DNA of 27,223 nucleotides from Fragilaria crotonensis (lineage: Eukaryota > Bacillariophyta > Fragilariophyceae > Fragilariales > Fragilariaceae), in contig JAKSYS010000759.1 in the NCBI GenBank assembly GCA_022925895.1, positions 1 to 27,223 of the forward strand, in the 5' to 3' direction. Position numbers and translations under genes: made by a program. This document shows positions 1-8,754 of the stretch, in pieces. The stretch's first letter is position 1. Each line of letters starts with the position of its first letter. Under the pieces are notes generated by a model. It ran no database searches and was not told where the DNA came from. It saw only the letters and a program-made list of their open reading frames with translations.

Positions 1-141
1 GATGTTCAGTTCCAGCTACGCTTATGCTCTGACAATGCGTTGCATTTCAGGTCTCTAGGCTATCAAAGCCTCTGCCCTTGAGCTCGAGCATTAGCTCAAC
101 GCATCGCTTGACTACTACACCGATCCCAAAGTGGCTTGTAG

Positions 142-642
142 CGGAAACCGGAAATTTGTTGTTCGGGCAGAAAGTGGGACCACATTGACTTTGTCCATGA
201 CCCACTCAATTGTTCAAGAACTGAGATGGATAGTCGTATCTTCGACCTTACTGGACGGCGTCAAGATGGGCAACACGCCCGGCTGCTTCATGTGCGGGGT
301 GGAAGGGGAATTCATGCTGACCTGTCTATCGATGCCTGTTCGAAAGTTTGTTCCTGCAAGTACCTACTTTACCATGGAGAGTGTACGAATGAACGCGAAA
401 ATGCCACCTGGGAACTCAAGAACTCGGAGATGACTGAATTCCTCCAGGATCATCCGCTTTTCCCTGATGTCGCTCAAGTTACTCTTGATGCGGTGTGCTA
501 CGCCGAGAGATACCCATCTGTCCGTAAAGAGTATTGCGACGACGATGTCGCCAAATGTCGCTATGGATCGTTGTACCGTCATTTTCAAGATACCGGCCAA
601 CAGAACAATCTTAAATGGGGCTGCAAGGTGTACGAAGAGTAG
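142..642 (+). CDS. possible host exon, unknown product
   Basis: I do not recognise this protein. The frame is open from just after a TAG at 139-141 to a TAG stop at 640-642; the first in-frame ATG is at 226, giving 138 residues. The C-terminal half is rich in cysteine and acidic residues (CSKVCSCKYLLYHGEC at about residues 39-54) and reads like ordinary protein. The sequence just before the open stretch, CTTGTAG, would serve as a 3' splice acceptor, so this could be a terminal exon with its upstream part outside the window; that is inference. A second frame (131-433) is also open here, so the choice of frame is not certain. There are no retroelement motifs. It lies outside the nested elements and is the only candidate host gene. 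Confidence 0.3.
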   Translation, partial: RKPEICCSGRKWDHIDFVHDPLNCSRTEMDSRIFDLTGRRQDGQHARLLHVRGGRGIHADLSIDACSKVCSCKYLLYHGECTNERENATWELKNSEMTEFLQDHPLFPDVAQVTLDAVCYAERYPSVRKEYCDDDVAKCRYGSLYRHFQDTGQQNNLKWGCKVYEE

Positions 643-858
643 TAGACTACTACCACGTAAGAAGTGACTGGATCCATTAAACCAGGGACATGCAGCATGC
701 AGCATTCTTTTATAACCTTAGTCGGAAGTCAATTAGGAGTTATGGGATACGTAGAACAGCTACTACAACGTTATTAAATAACGTCTTGAGAAGGTAATCT
801 TCCATACCCAGAATCATCCAGCTCGCCATTCACATGCTTCCAGCGAAGAGGACGATTT

Positions 859-888
859 GCATGTCTTCTTCGGATGAAGAAGACATGC
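859..888. repeat. perfect 13-bp inverted repeat, 4-nt loop
   Basis: GCATGTCTTCTTC at 859-871 pairs perfectly with 876-888 around the loop GGAT. Its CTTCTTC/GAAGAAG core recurs downstream at 1044-1061 (loop GGGC) and, less perfectly, at 1015-1030 and 1074-1093. Confidence 0.8.
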
Positions 889-973
889 GAAGAAGGTTTG
901 GGTGACACACGAAAAAATATTCTACCTTGGTTCAGTGTGCAACATGTACCAGACCAGACTTTTATGTGAACAC

Positions 974-1093
974 CTTCTTCTATGACTTAAGTCGAAAACG
1001 ACATCCAACGAAGTTTCTTCACACAAGAAGATTTGGAAACAGGCTTCTTCGGGCGAAGAAGGTCCTTTCAACATTCTTCGTTCATATAAGAAG
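974..1093. repeat. degenerate ~30-bp repeat of CTTCTTC hairpins
   Basis: (C)TTCTTC occurs at 974, 1015, 1044 and 1074, spaced 41, 29 and 30 bases. The last three copies are each followed within about 15 bases by an AAGAAG that can fold back. The units are diverged, so this is an old array or a hairpin family rather than a fresh tandem repeat. Confidence 0.5.
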
Positions 1094-1317
1094 GTTTCGA
1101 AACGCGCAAGCCAAGCTCACGAGCGCGAGTCTGACATTTTCGGTATGCTCAAAAATGTTTCGCCGATATCCATCATTGGCTTAAAACAGTCAACGGCAAA
1201 GGCGGTTATTCTTTCCGTCTTGAGAAGAATTTCCGCATTTTTATGTTATCCCTATCCTAATTACTGTTTCCAGAGTGCACATCAGAGACAGGCCCACCCA
1301 AACCCATTGGGCCTTAA

Positions 1318-1479
1318 TGATTAATTATATGCACACTGAGACAGTAGTGGTGCTACAGTACACGGTATCGCAGGTACAGTCATGCATATTGGTCACACTC
1401 TTCTCGACCGTAATCTGCTTAACGATGTTCGTTACCGTTTGTTTATACGATGCGCTATCATATATGACCAATTTTAGTC
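1318..1479 (+). repeat. 5' LTR of Copia element 0 (5' edge uncertain)
   Basis: The 3' edge at 1479 (...TTTTAGTC) is fixed by the primer-binding site that starts at 1480. The 5' edge is a guess at a TG about 160 bases upstream, by comparison with the 186-bp and 193-200-bp LTRs of elements 1 and 3. No second copy is in the window to confirm it. Confidence 0.4.
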
Positions 1480-1495
1480 AGTTTATCAGACCCAG
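1480..1495 (+). other. primer-binding site, element 0
   Basis: AGTTTATCAGACCCAG, identical over 16 nt to the sites of elements 1 and 3 and over 15 nt to that of element 2. It marks the LTR 3' edge and would prime minus-strand DNA synthesis. Confidence 0.75.
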
Positions 1496-1984
1496 TGCTC
1501 TGGGTAGGGCAATGTTGCCATGCCCTTCGTTATCGATACGTCGGACGTCCGATCATGTAGTTCCTCCGTTATTACGCCTAAGTATGCTTCGAACTGCTTC
1601 CTTCTCAGTGAACCCAGACATAGTTGATGGATTATGTGGCCTGGAAAGGTATCTGGGTACTTGTACACCAATACATCTAACATCTGTCAAACAAATTGTG
1701 ACAACCTTGGTGGATGATAGGGACACCTTCATCCATGCCCACGCCATCATGGGCAAACAATCCCGAGACTTCGGTGGCTGCGCTCTGCACGCTGGGGCAT
1801 ATCTTATATACGCTGATGATTAATATACCCTAACATAACCGATGTCATTCCTTAAGTCAACCGCCGTTGAACGGACCAAACGGACCAACGCGATCTGAAG
1901 GAGACTCAGGACGAGCCAGTGGTTGTGGTTCCCTTCTTGCTTTGTCACTCTTTCCCCCGTTTTACACCTTCGCAACTTTACTCG
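1496..1984 (+). other. leader of element 0, no gene seen
   Basis: About 490 bases between the primer-binding site and the gag ATG. A long open frame crosses the LTR and this leader (1275-1823), but its composition is not protein-like and it ignores the LTR boundary, so I do not call it. Confidence 0.5.
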
Positions 1985-2621
1985 ATGAACAACGCTGTCA
2001 TACGCGCTGCGATGACCCGTATCAGCTTCACCGAAGCCGCCGCCCAGGCCCTTGTTGAGGCAAGGAATCGATAACCTCGAGGAAGTTAAACTGCTAACTG
2101 ACGACGAGATTGAGAGCCTTTGGGGTCATCCGCAGACCTGGAGGAAATTTACCCCCCGTTGCTAGCGCACTTCCAGGGGCCGCGCCGGTCCCTAATCCAG
2201 GAGTCCCTGTTAACCAACGTGCAGAGGGGCATCTCAAGTTACTCGCGTTCTACCTCCGTCACCAGGCTCGAGTCAGTCGTAATGTTACTGTCCCCGATAT
2301 TACTCTTGAAGCTATTTGCTCTGTTCGTGAACTTCGAGTTTGAATCTACGTATAAAAACCTGTGATCTTCCTACGATCAACGCCAAGGATTGGCCCAAGA
2401 CAATGGAGGCGATCGACAAACATCTCCGCTCTGTCCTTGGGAGCGCAAAATTCCCCTTGGCTTATGTCGTCCGCAAGGATGAGGAGGTTGCGGCTGACGG
2501 CATCACCTATCCTATGATCCAGGACGAGATGATAGCTCGAGCTCCTCATTATACAGTATCCGAGCAGGGGCGCGTACATACGATCCCATTATCTAGCGAA
2601 TCGCGAGAAGGTCTGGGAGAT
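1985..2621 (+). pseudogene. gag: gag of Copia element 0, frameshifted and truncated
   Basis: This is the capsid-type Gag of a Copia element, which would form the cytoplasmic virus-like particle. From the ATG at 1985 (a second in-frame ATG is at 2012) the product reads through a block rich in Ala, then a segment with NLEEVKLLTDDEIESLW, then VIRRPGGNLPP, then LAFYLRHQARVSRNVTVPDI, and finally a core with DWPKTMEAIDKHL and FPLAYVVR. Each piece lies in a different frame from the one before, with shifts near 2060, 2118 and 2340. The core matches NWIKKVxNYxDSR and VPLSYVIR of the element 1 and 3 Gags. The gene stops at the element 1 insertion (last codons ...VWEI). No zinc knuckle is visible. Confidence 0.6.
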
Positions 2622-2807
2622 TGTTTAATATACCGTACTGTGTACTGTTTACCGGGATGCGGTCATCGATACGAACCGGACTCGGGAATCAGTCATCTAC
2701 GGATGAACGCTTATATACATGTAACCACAATTCGTTTAAGACTGGGTTTATTGTTCTTATCCTGCTGTTGGTAAGTTAGTTGTTGTTGATCTCGATAGGA
2801 TATAAAC
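2622..2807 (+). repeat. 5' LTR of Copia element 1
   Basis: It starts TGTTTAATATACCGTACTGT, similar to the start of the element 3 LTR (TGTTTATAATGGACCGTACT without its 7-bp duplication), and ends ...ATATAAAC directly before the primer-binding site. It is 186 bp long. The 3' LTR is outside the window, so the target duplication (GAGAT would be the left copy, 2617-2621) cannot be checked. Confidence 0.7.
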
Positions 2808-2823
2808 AGTTTATCAGACCCAG
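2808..2823 (+). other. primer-binding site, element 1
   Basis: AGTTTATCAGACCCAG directly follows the LTR. Confidence 0.8.
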
Positions 2824-3141
2824 TGAACTGGAAAGAGTGGAGTGGTTGAAGACAGCAATTCGTTCGCTGCCATCTCCTTCGTGTGAGAAGAACGAGGAGA
2901 TGCTGTGCTGTGGCATCAAATGAAGCGATTAAGGGTGGCCACCGTCATGGGGTCGCTTGGCCCAGCACAGAGCGTTGACTGAAGGAATCTCCGTCTCCGC
3001 ATTCGTATGTTGATGCCGGAGACTGATCATCTCTCGGTGCGACGTTGACCCCCATGGTCACAACGGACATATTGCCCGTATGTCGCTTGGTATATACAGC
3101 ACACGAGTGGTATTGACACCCTTCCCTTGAATACAGGTATC
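2824..3141 (+). other. leader of element 1 with two conserved blocks
   Basis: About 320 untranslated bases before the gag ATG. Two blocks, about 2891-2955 and 3023-3066, are close matches to the leader of element 3 (26334-26396 and 26222-26265 on the other strand); the second differs at only 5 of 44 positions. They may be packaging or dimerisation signals, which is inference. A short upstream frame starts at the ATG at 2899 and ends after seven codons. Confidence 0.6.
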
Positions 3142-4480
3142 ATGGACCCTCCTGTTATCGTTAACCTCGACAAGTTGTTCCCTGAACTACAACAGCAGCA
3201 GCCAATTCGTTATGTTTTGCATGTGTGCGGGTTGAGGGATATTCCCTCCCAGACCAGACTTATCGAGTACAAAGGATTGGAGACTATCGAAGAGTTGGCG
3301 AACTATACTGATAGAGAGCTGGACACTATGGCGGACCGTAACTCAAAGAGGAACCCCCAGAACACTTGCATCCAGTTGGGATTGGCGCGTACAAAGAAGC
3401 TCAAGGCGGTTAAGTATTGGATTACCAAGAAACTCCGTGAGAATGCCCCATGTGACTTAATCGAACTTAACGACGCATTCATTGCAACTCTCATTCGTGA
3501 GATGTCACTTGGGGCAGAAGAGAAATATACTGATTTGAAGTTGTACTACCCAGAGGCGTTTAACGCAAGTAACTATAAGAACTGGATTAAGAAAGTCACG
3601 AACTACTTTGATTCGAGGAAGGGTAAGGCTGGTGTGCCATTGAGTTATGTTATTCGTCCTGCCAAAGCGAATCCCGACAACGCGACCGACGAATACACCC
3701 GTACGTTCTTGGCTGCTTTGTTCGAGACTCCGCAGTATGTTGAGGATAATCGTGAGGTGTATCATTTGCTCAAAGATCTTGTGACCAAGACGGATGGTGC
3801 GACTTGGTTCGAAAAGGTAACCGACGGCGACGGACGTGCGGCTCATTTGTTGTTGCGTGAACATTATGTTGGAGAGGCGCGATAAGTATTTGAACGACTT
3901 TGATGCCGCTTGTATGACTTTGTCGAGGACGCGTCGAGTCGCTTTGCCTTGGCTGAACGGTAAAAGCAACAAGCGTTCCATTGGTGCTACAACAACAACT
4001 GGTGCGCAGCCGCTCTGGCAACGGACGCGGAAGTAATCGTTCGGGCAATCGTGGAGGCCGCGGTGGAACCATGGTCGTGTTAAAGTTGTCATGAATGGCG
4101 TTGATGTGTCGGACATCAATCGAAATTTTACCAGTGACGAATGGGAGAATTGCGTACTTGCGGCGGTGTTGCTTATATACCAGCGTCGTGAATACACTTG
4201 CGAATCGTGCCTCTGGTCGCTGATGGCCGTGGCGGAGGTCAGGTCGCAGTGGCGGGCGTGGGTATGCTGATCGTGGCTCGTATGGGGACGCGGTGGTGGC
4301 CGTTATGCGCTCGGAAATCAGGAACAACCTCGTGCTATTGCTGCGGCGGCGAGCACTTCGACCGAAATTGTTGAATATGATGCGATACTTCAAATGTGAC
4401 TGCGCCGGCTTGTGCTCCGGCTGGGCGGTGATCGAGGTGGACGTGCGGGTGCCCGATTCGGCCCTCGTCGCGACTATTGA
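3142..4480 (+). pseudogene. gag: gag of Copia element 1, deleted and frameshifted
   Basis: A Gag structural protein closely similar to that of element 3. The ATG at 3142 (MDPPVIVNLDKLFPEL) aligns with the element 3 ATG. The frame is open to 3885 and includes the core NWIKKVTNYFDSRKGKAGVP and PLSYVIR. After ...HYVGEA about 220 bp present in element 3 are missing, and the sequence resumes out of frame at RDKYLNDFDAAC, so the first frame stops at 3883-3885. Further frameshifts follow through the Gly/Arg-rich tail. The conserved end (GGRAGARFGPRRDY) meets TGA at 4478-4480. There is no CCHC zinc knuckle; RNA binding would fall to the RG-rich tail. Confidence 0.8.
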
Positions 4481-5381
4481 CTGGCAACCCCGACATCCTG
4501 CGCATGCGGGGTGGCGGGGCGTACTGTGGCGACGATCAGATCAGGCTTCCGAACTCGATCGATTGGTGCAGTGGCCCATGGAGGAATGGATGAGTTTACA
4601 ACTGACAAAGGTAATGTTGCTCGGTGTGAGTTGGATTCCCATGCCGATACTTGTGTTGCAGGCCTGAATTTCATGATTTTGGATTATGCTGGCCAGCAAT
4701 GCGATGTGACTCGGTGTGAGCTGGATTCGCATGCCGATACTTGCGTTGCAGGCCTGAATTTCATGATTTTGGATTATACTGGCCAGCAATGCGATGTGAC
4801 TCCTTATACAAATGACTATCAACCCATTATAAATGTGTCGGTTGTTAACGCTTTTTACTGATGAATCGACAGGAGAAACAAATCATTTTGCAATATAATC
4901 AAGTACTGTGGTACAGGAAGCGTATGAATGAGCCTGATTAATCCATACCAGATGCGACAGTACGGTGTGACGGTATGTGTGTATTCGGCGCGACGGTAGG
5001 CGACACGGTAATACCATTCAAGATGGACGGTACTGTTGTATACTTTGAATCGCGCGTGCCATCTCGGTATGAATTGGACAACTGCAAGAAGGTAATCATG
5101 ACTGACAGTAACGTGTGGGATCCTACCAATGAACGCATTGCTATCGTATCTGTGACGTCAGGAGTGACCAATCTACCTATTGTGGAAACGTCAGAGCGAC
5201 TACGGATATCATGCATGAGTGTCAAAACTGCGAAGACAGCGAATTCCGAAGAACATGATGATTGTGACAATGAGATGATTCCCTTCGACGACGCTTTGTT
5301 CCTCAATCGAATGATAGGTAAAGTACATGTGGCGACTGCGTATCGTGATGCAAATGTGGCGTTTGTTGGAAGCAAAGATCG
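4481..5381 (+). pseudogene. pol: pol of Copia element 1, protease to integrase start
   Basis: 5' part of pol: the aspartic protease that would cut the Gag-Pol polyprotein, then the region leading to integrase. The frame is open from the gag stop at 4478 (TGA followed by CTG) through TVATIRSGF and ELDSHADTCVAG to a stop at 4859-4861. The protease core is present twice because of a 90-bp tandem duplication. Near 4860-4975 two or three frame changes break the match with element 3, after which a frame is open from 4975 (RYELDNCKKVIMTDSNVWDP, then MIGKVHVATAYRDANVAFVG) to the YR element insertion. The integrase catalytic core is in the two later fragments. Confidence 0.8.
4621..4800 (+). repeat. 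90-bp tandem duplication of the protease active site
   Basis: Units 4621-4710 and 4711-4800 are direct repeats differing at about five positions. Each encodes 30 residues including CELDSHADTCVAGLNF. The repeat is a multiple of three and keeps the frame. Element 3 has one copy. Confidence 0.9.
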
Positions 5382-5574
5382 GTCTAGCGTACGTCAACGG
5401 TCGACGGACCCACCCTCTGGTGGGTCGTGTCTCCGGTCATAGTTGTGAGTCACGCTCCCGGAACACGATTGCCGCCACGTAGAGACGGAATCAAAACTAC
5501 ACAGTACCGTTTTTGACTCAGCCTGCGTTGTACCATTGTCGTTTGAGAACGAAAAAGTACAAGTGAAAGGACTA
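5382..5574 (+). repeat. A1 repeat (5' terminal) of the YR element
   Basis: It starts GTCTAGCGTACGTCAACGG and ends ...GTGAAAGGACTA, six bases before the gag-like ATG. It matches A2 at 19295-19509. Most differences are single-base homopolymer shortenings in A1, plus a few short stretches of extra sequence in A2. It presumably contains the 5' end of the element transcript. Confidence 0.85.
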
Positions 5575-5580
5575 GAGCGA

Positions 5581-7743
5581 TGGCCGACCTTGCGTTTGCT
5601 GCCGCCGGAGGGCTCCAGTTCGTGTGAACCTCCTGCCCCAGCGGCCCTATGCTGCTGACCCGGCTCTTACAGAGTGGCTGGTGACGAACACAACAAATCT
5701 TGGCAGAGATGAGGTGCTCGAAGTTTTGGCGGCTATGAACGCGAAATACGCGAATGTGACCGATCCCGCCCTCCCCAGAACGAGCGGATGCGTTGCTTAG
5801 GAGCTGGCGGAGGACGTCTTGGCATCCGAAGGATTGGAGTCCTTCCTTACTGTGACTACGCCGGAAGGGGACTCCAACGATTATTTTCTCCAGGTTGTCC
5901 CGTTTCCGAAGTGGAATGGGGCAGACATCTCCCTATGATGGGGAGGTGTATGGTTTCTGGGCGAAGTCGAGAGGGCAGATGCCTCCAATGATGAAGCTCC
6001 CGGATGCGTTGTCAATGCGTCAGGCGCTGGCAGTCAGAGAGGTGGTCGCGGCGTCGAAGAAGAGGTCGACGTGTGGTACGGCAAGGACCCGACAACCCTC
6101 GTGTGCCAATCCAAGGCGATGAGTTGGTGTCAGAGTTTGCTGACCCAGGTGCGGCCGGTGCGAACGTCGCTCAGTACGTCCCGATGGCGTGGGCGCCGTA
6201 CTTCATGGCTGCGCAATCGCCGGAGGCGGCGCGTCGGACCCTTCGCCGACTAACGGAGGGGAACATGACGGACCTACAGCGCCAGCACACGACAAGACTG
6301 GAAACATGGATGCGAGCTGCGTGCATGCGGTCGGGGCCGATGGGGCCAATCGCTACCGCAGTAAGCTGCACATGACATGGGTCGCCCACCGAGCAGTACT
6401 GACCGTACGGCTTGGGCGTTGGGCAGCTCGGAGGTTGGCGCCATTTCTTACGGCGCCAGTTGTGGTGCCGCCCCGGCGGCGCCAATCATACCCCGCCAGT
6501 ATTTGGCGAGGGCGCTGCCATGTTGCCTCAGATGGGTGGCGGTGGCGGATTCGGTGGGCCACCCTACGAAGGGCGAGAAACGAAAGTCTATAGCCCCCTT
6601 GAGCATGAGCGCATTCGCTTGGCATGCGGGTTGGATCCGGCGAACTATGATGTCGGGCGCCCCCCAATCTACGCAGTGTTCCTCGCCGAGGGGAGATCGA
6701 TGGTCAAGGTGGAAGCGGTGCTACAAAAGTTCTTGACACCGGCCCCCAACGATTGGGATCCCATCCGAGTATACGTGTCGCAGGAACTGGTGCGCGACAT
6801 GAAAGATTTGAAGTTTGGCTGGGGCAACGAGAACACCCACGACACATGCCACCGAGGAATCTCGCCCTTTGCTGTTCTGCAGGTCTCCATGGACCAGCAA
6901 ACGAAACGTCGTAAGACCCAGGAGAGGGCAGACCGTGCAACCTATTTGTCCACGGACGATGTCAGGGCTTTGGAAGCCGAGCCGGGCTGTTGCCCGGGTC
7001 CTATCATGGGATGACAAACCTGTTGAGGAGGTACATTCGCCTCCTCACCGTGCTCTTCGGCGCAGGCTGCTCTCACCTCACAGAGGTGCAGGGCGTGTAT
7101 CAAGTGCTCGCAGAGAAGATTGCTGTATACGAGACAATGTCGGCCGAACTGATTGCCGAAACGCTGTGGCGGGTGTTTGTGGACGCCAGGGAGTGCTTCA
7201 GCCACCTGGGTCCGGGACTTCCAGAATCCCAGCTCTATTCACTCAGGCACGACCTCCGCGGAGGCACCCTTCGTGTGTCCATCAACTGTCCGGTGGCGCT
7301 GTTGAATTTATCGTCGGCGGCGGTGGTGTCGCAGGCGGGCAGCGGCAGCGCTCTCGGCGTTCGTACCGGATACGGAGGAAGCAGTGTGAGTAGCGCGACG
7401 GCTATCCACGATGACGGGCCCAGTGCCACGCGAGCCCGCCGTTGATTGGCGGAAGCGCACAAATCCGACCCCCATTCCAGAGGTGGTGGCAATCATGCAG
7501 GGACTACGTGCCAAGCGGCCAGGGTCGACATGAATGCCGTGATGCGATCCGAGAAGTTGGGTTGCGGAGATTGGAATTGGCGGCAAGGGCGTGCCTGGAT
7601 TTCATGTACTTCGGCGAGTGCGCCAGAGCGGGTGCTCATATGACCACGGTCCAGCGCGCAACGTGTCAGGCAAACGCCGCGACTGCGTCAAGCGGATGAC
7701 GAAGGCCGCGGCGGGCTACCTCGAGAACAACCCGGCTGGCTGA
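5581..7743 (+). pseudogene. gag: gag-like gene of the YR element, many frameshifts
   Basis: The first gene of the YR element, expected to encode an RNA-binding structural protein. The ATG at 5581 (MADLAFAAAGGLQ) is six bases after A1. Protein-like pieces follow in changing frames: VNLLPQRPYAADPALTEWLV, ELAEDVLASEGLESFLTV, YDGEVYGFWAKSRGQMPPMM, FADPGAAGANVAQYVP, YSPLEHERIRLACGLDPANY, then YVSQELVRDMKDLKFGWG, and VYQVLAEKIAVYETMSAELI. Near the end a CCCH-type zinc-finger pattern (Cys codons at 7592, 7619 and 7633, His at 7645; C-x8-C-x4-C-x3-H) is visible after one missing base near 7630. The last frame ends GYLENNPAG and TGA at 7741-7743. Many breaks are one-base changes at short homopolymers. 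No homologue is named; the role is inferred from position and the finger. Confidence 0.65.
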
Positions 7744-7812
7744 CGGGCAGGGACGATAAGTAAGCAGAAAGTAGCGACAACGTTATTTACGAAGTATTCT
7801 ATCGTAAATCCT

Positions 7813-8458
7813 ATGTCACACCATACAACTGCGTACGAGTCGCGCTCAAACCCCACACTACTAAAGCACAGTACCGTCAGCCTGCGAACTGTACCGGTAC
7901 GTACTACAGTACCGGTACCGGAGGAGGGCCGCAAGGCACTGTCACCGGATATCAACACAACGATGCAGACGTCATACTCTGCAGTACGCCCTACAGGCGT
8001 ACGCACGGAGCTACCAGGTGCGCACGATGCACGAATCACGACAAATAATTCGGGTGTGGGCCATGCGCGAATCACGACTCAAAACTTGCCCGGCGCGCAG
8101 GCAGCAGATGCGCTGGCAGAGCCGACACAGCACGCGCCACAGAAAGAGACCCAGAAGAGAACCCGGAGAGTCCAATTTGTAGATTTAGGCATGTCACCTT
8201 CCGATAGCACCACACCAATCGTAGCAGCATCCCCACAAACTAGCACAAGGTAAGAGGAGAAAGTTGATGGAACCAGCATCATGGATGCGGTTCCATCCAT
8301 TCGTTTCGACATTAGAGCAATGGGCCTCGGGGGTTTCGGCGTCATGCGGAGACCCGTGGTCCGACACAGCAATTCAGGCCGCAGTGGAACGCGGCCCTCA
8401 TACGAGTGCCCTGACACCAGAAGCCCGAGTCCTCATCGAGGAAGAGATGCAATATCAG
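7813..8458 (+). pseudogene. pol: pol of the YR element, N-terminal part
   Basis: The ATG at 7813 opens a 146-residue frame rich in Ser, Thr, Pro and Gln that reads like a linker and ends at 8251. A second frame, overlapping its end and open through LAQGKRRKLMEPASWMR, continues with QWASGVSASCGDPW, AVERGPHTSALTPEA and VLIEEEMQYQ. That last stretch is the segment just upstream of RT in DIRS/Ngaro-type pol proteins. One base change near 8250 would join the two. Copia element 2 cuts the gene after EEMQYQ; the next residues, IQAGFSEMVTW, are at 15967, directly after the target duplication. Confidence 0.7.
8454..8458 (+). repeat. target duplication ATCAG, left copy
   Basis: ATCAG at 8454-8458 and again at 15962-15966 flanks Copia element 2. 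With one copy removed the YR pol frame is continuous. Confidence 0.9.
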
Positions 8459-8713
8459 TGAATGAATTCTGCCATGAGTGCGGGATATTCGGACACCGGG
8501 ACAGACCGAAGTATCTTGGGCTGACGCAAGACGCGTGCCACGTACGCATGCGCGGATGGGACACTTCATCCGCGGCATGAGGGAACAAGTCTAGAATAAG
8601 CTCACTCTTTTTGTAAATAGTCAAGTTGCATGCTGCTACTAGTTGATTACTACATGTCTTAGAGTCGTCCCTGGCAATGGCGGATGCGCCGCTCTTGCGA
8701 GGGGAATCAACTG
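8459..8713 (+). repeat. 5' LTR of Copia element 2
   Basis: 255 bp, starting TGAATGAATTCTGCC and ending GGGGAATCAACTG. The end is TG rather than the usual CA; both the target duplication and the primer site place it there. Confidence 0.9.
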
Positions 8714-8728
8714 AGTTTATCAGACCCA
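8714..8728 (+). other. primer-binding site, element 2
   Basis: AGTTTATCAGACCCA, the same 15 nt as in the other Copia elements, followed by ACAGG. Confidence 0.8.
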
Positions 8729-8754
8729 ACAGGCATGTAGCTATGTTGTAGACA

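Larger units (their letters stand above)
643..1317. other. non-coding stretch with short hairpins
   Basis: No convincing gene. It holds a 17-nt palindrome at 768-784 (ACGTTATT, one A, AATAACGT), a perfect hairpin at 859-888 and an irregular array of CTTCTTC...GAAGAAG units between about 974 and 1090. The open frame at 927-1184 simply translates that repeat. Confidence 0.5.
1318..2621 (+). mobile_element. Copia element 0, 5' part only (outermost)
   Basis: This is the 5' end of a Ty1/Copia-type LTR retrotransposon: LTR, primer-binding site, leader and the start of gag. It is cut at 2622 by element 1. Its remainder would lie beyond the 3' end of element 1, outside the window. The primer-binding site is identical to that of the other three Copia elements. 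The gag core has the G-x-x-PLxYVxR signature shared by the other gag genes here. It is the oldest Copia layer visible. Confidence 0.65.

Noticed and set aside
1275-1823. 182-codon open frame
   Set aside because: It runs through the element 0 LTR, primer site and leader, has no protein-like motif, and the gag start is further downstream.
3505-4393. Two minus-strand frames of about 200-230 codons opposite the element 1 gag
   Set aside because: They mirror the gag coding strand; the plus strand matches the element 3 Gag residue by residue.
6171-7393. Several GC-rich frames on both strands in the YR gag region
   Set aside because: Arg/Ala/Pro-rich readings typical of out-of-frame GC-rich DNA; the frame pieces I kept have balanced composition and follow one another along the gene.
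7891-7918. Two GTACCGGTAC palindromes 18 bases apart, possible operator
   Set aside because: They lie within a coding stretch of the YR pol linker and nothing ties them to regulation.
8459-8580. Zinc-knuckle-like CHECGIFGH in a frame through the element 2 LTR
   Set aside because: The pattern lacks the last Cys of a CCHC knuckle and lies inside an LTR; the same bases recur at 15708.
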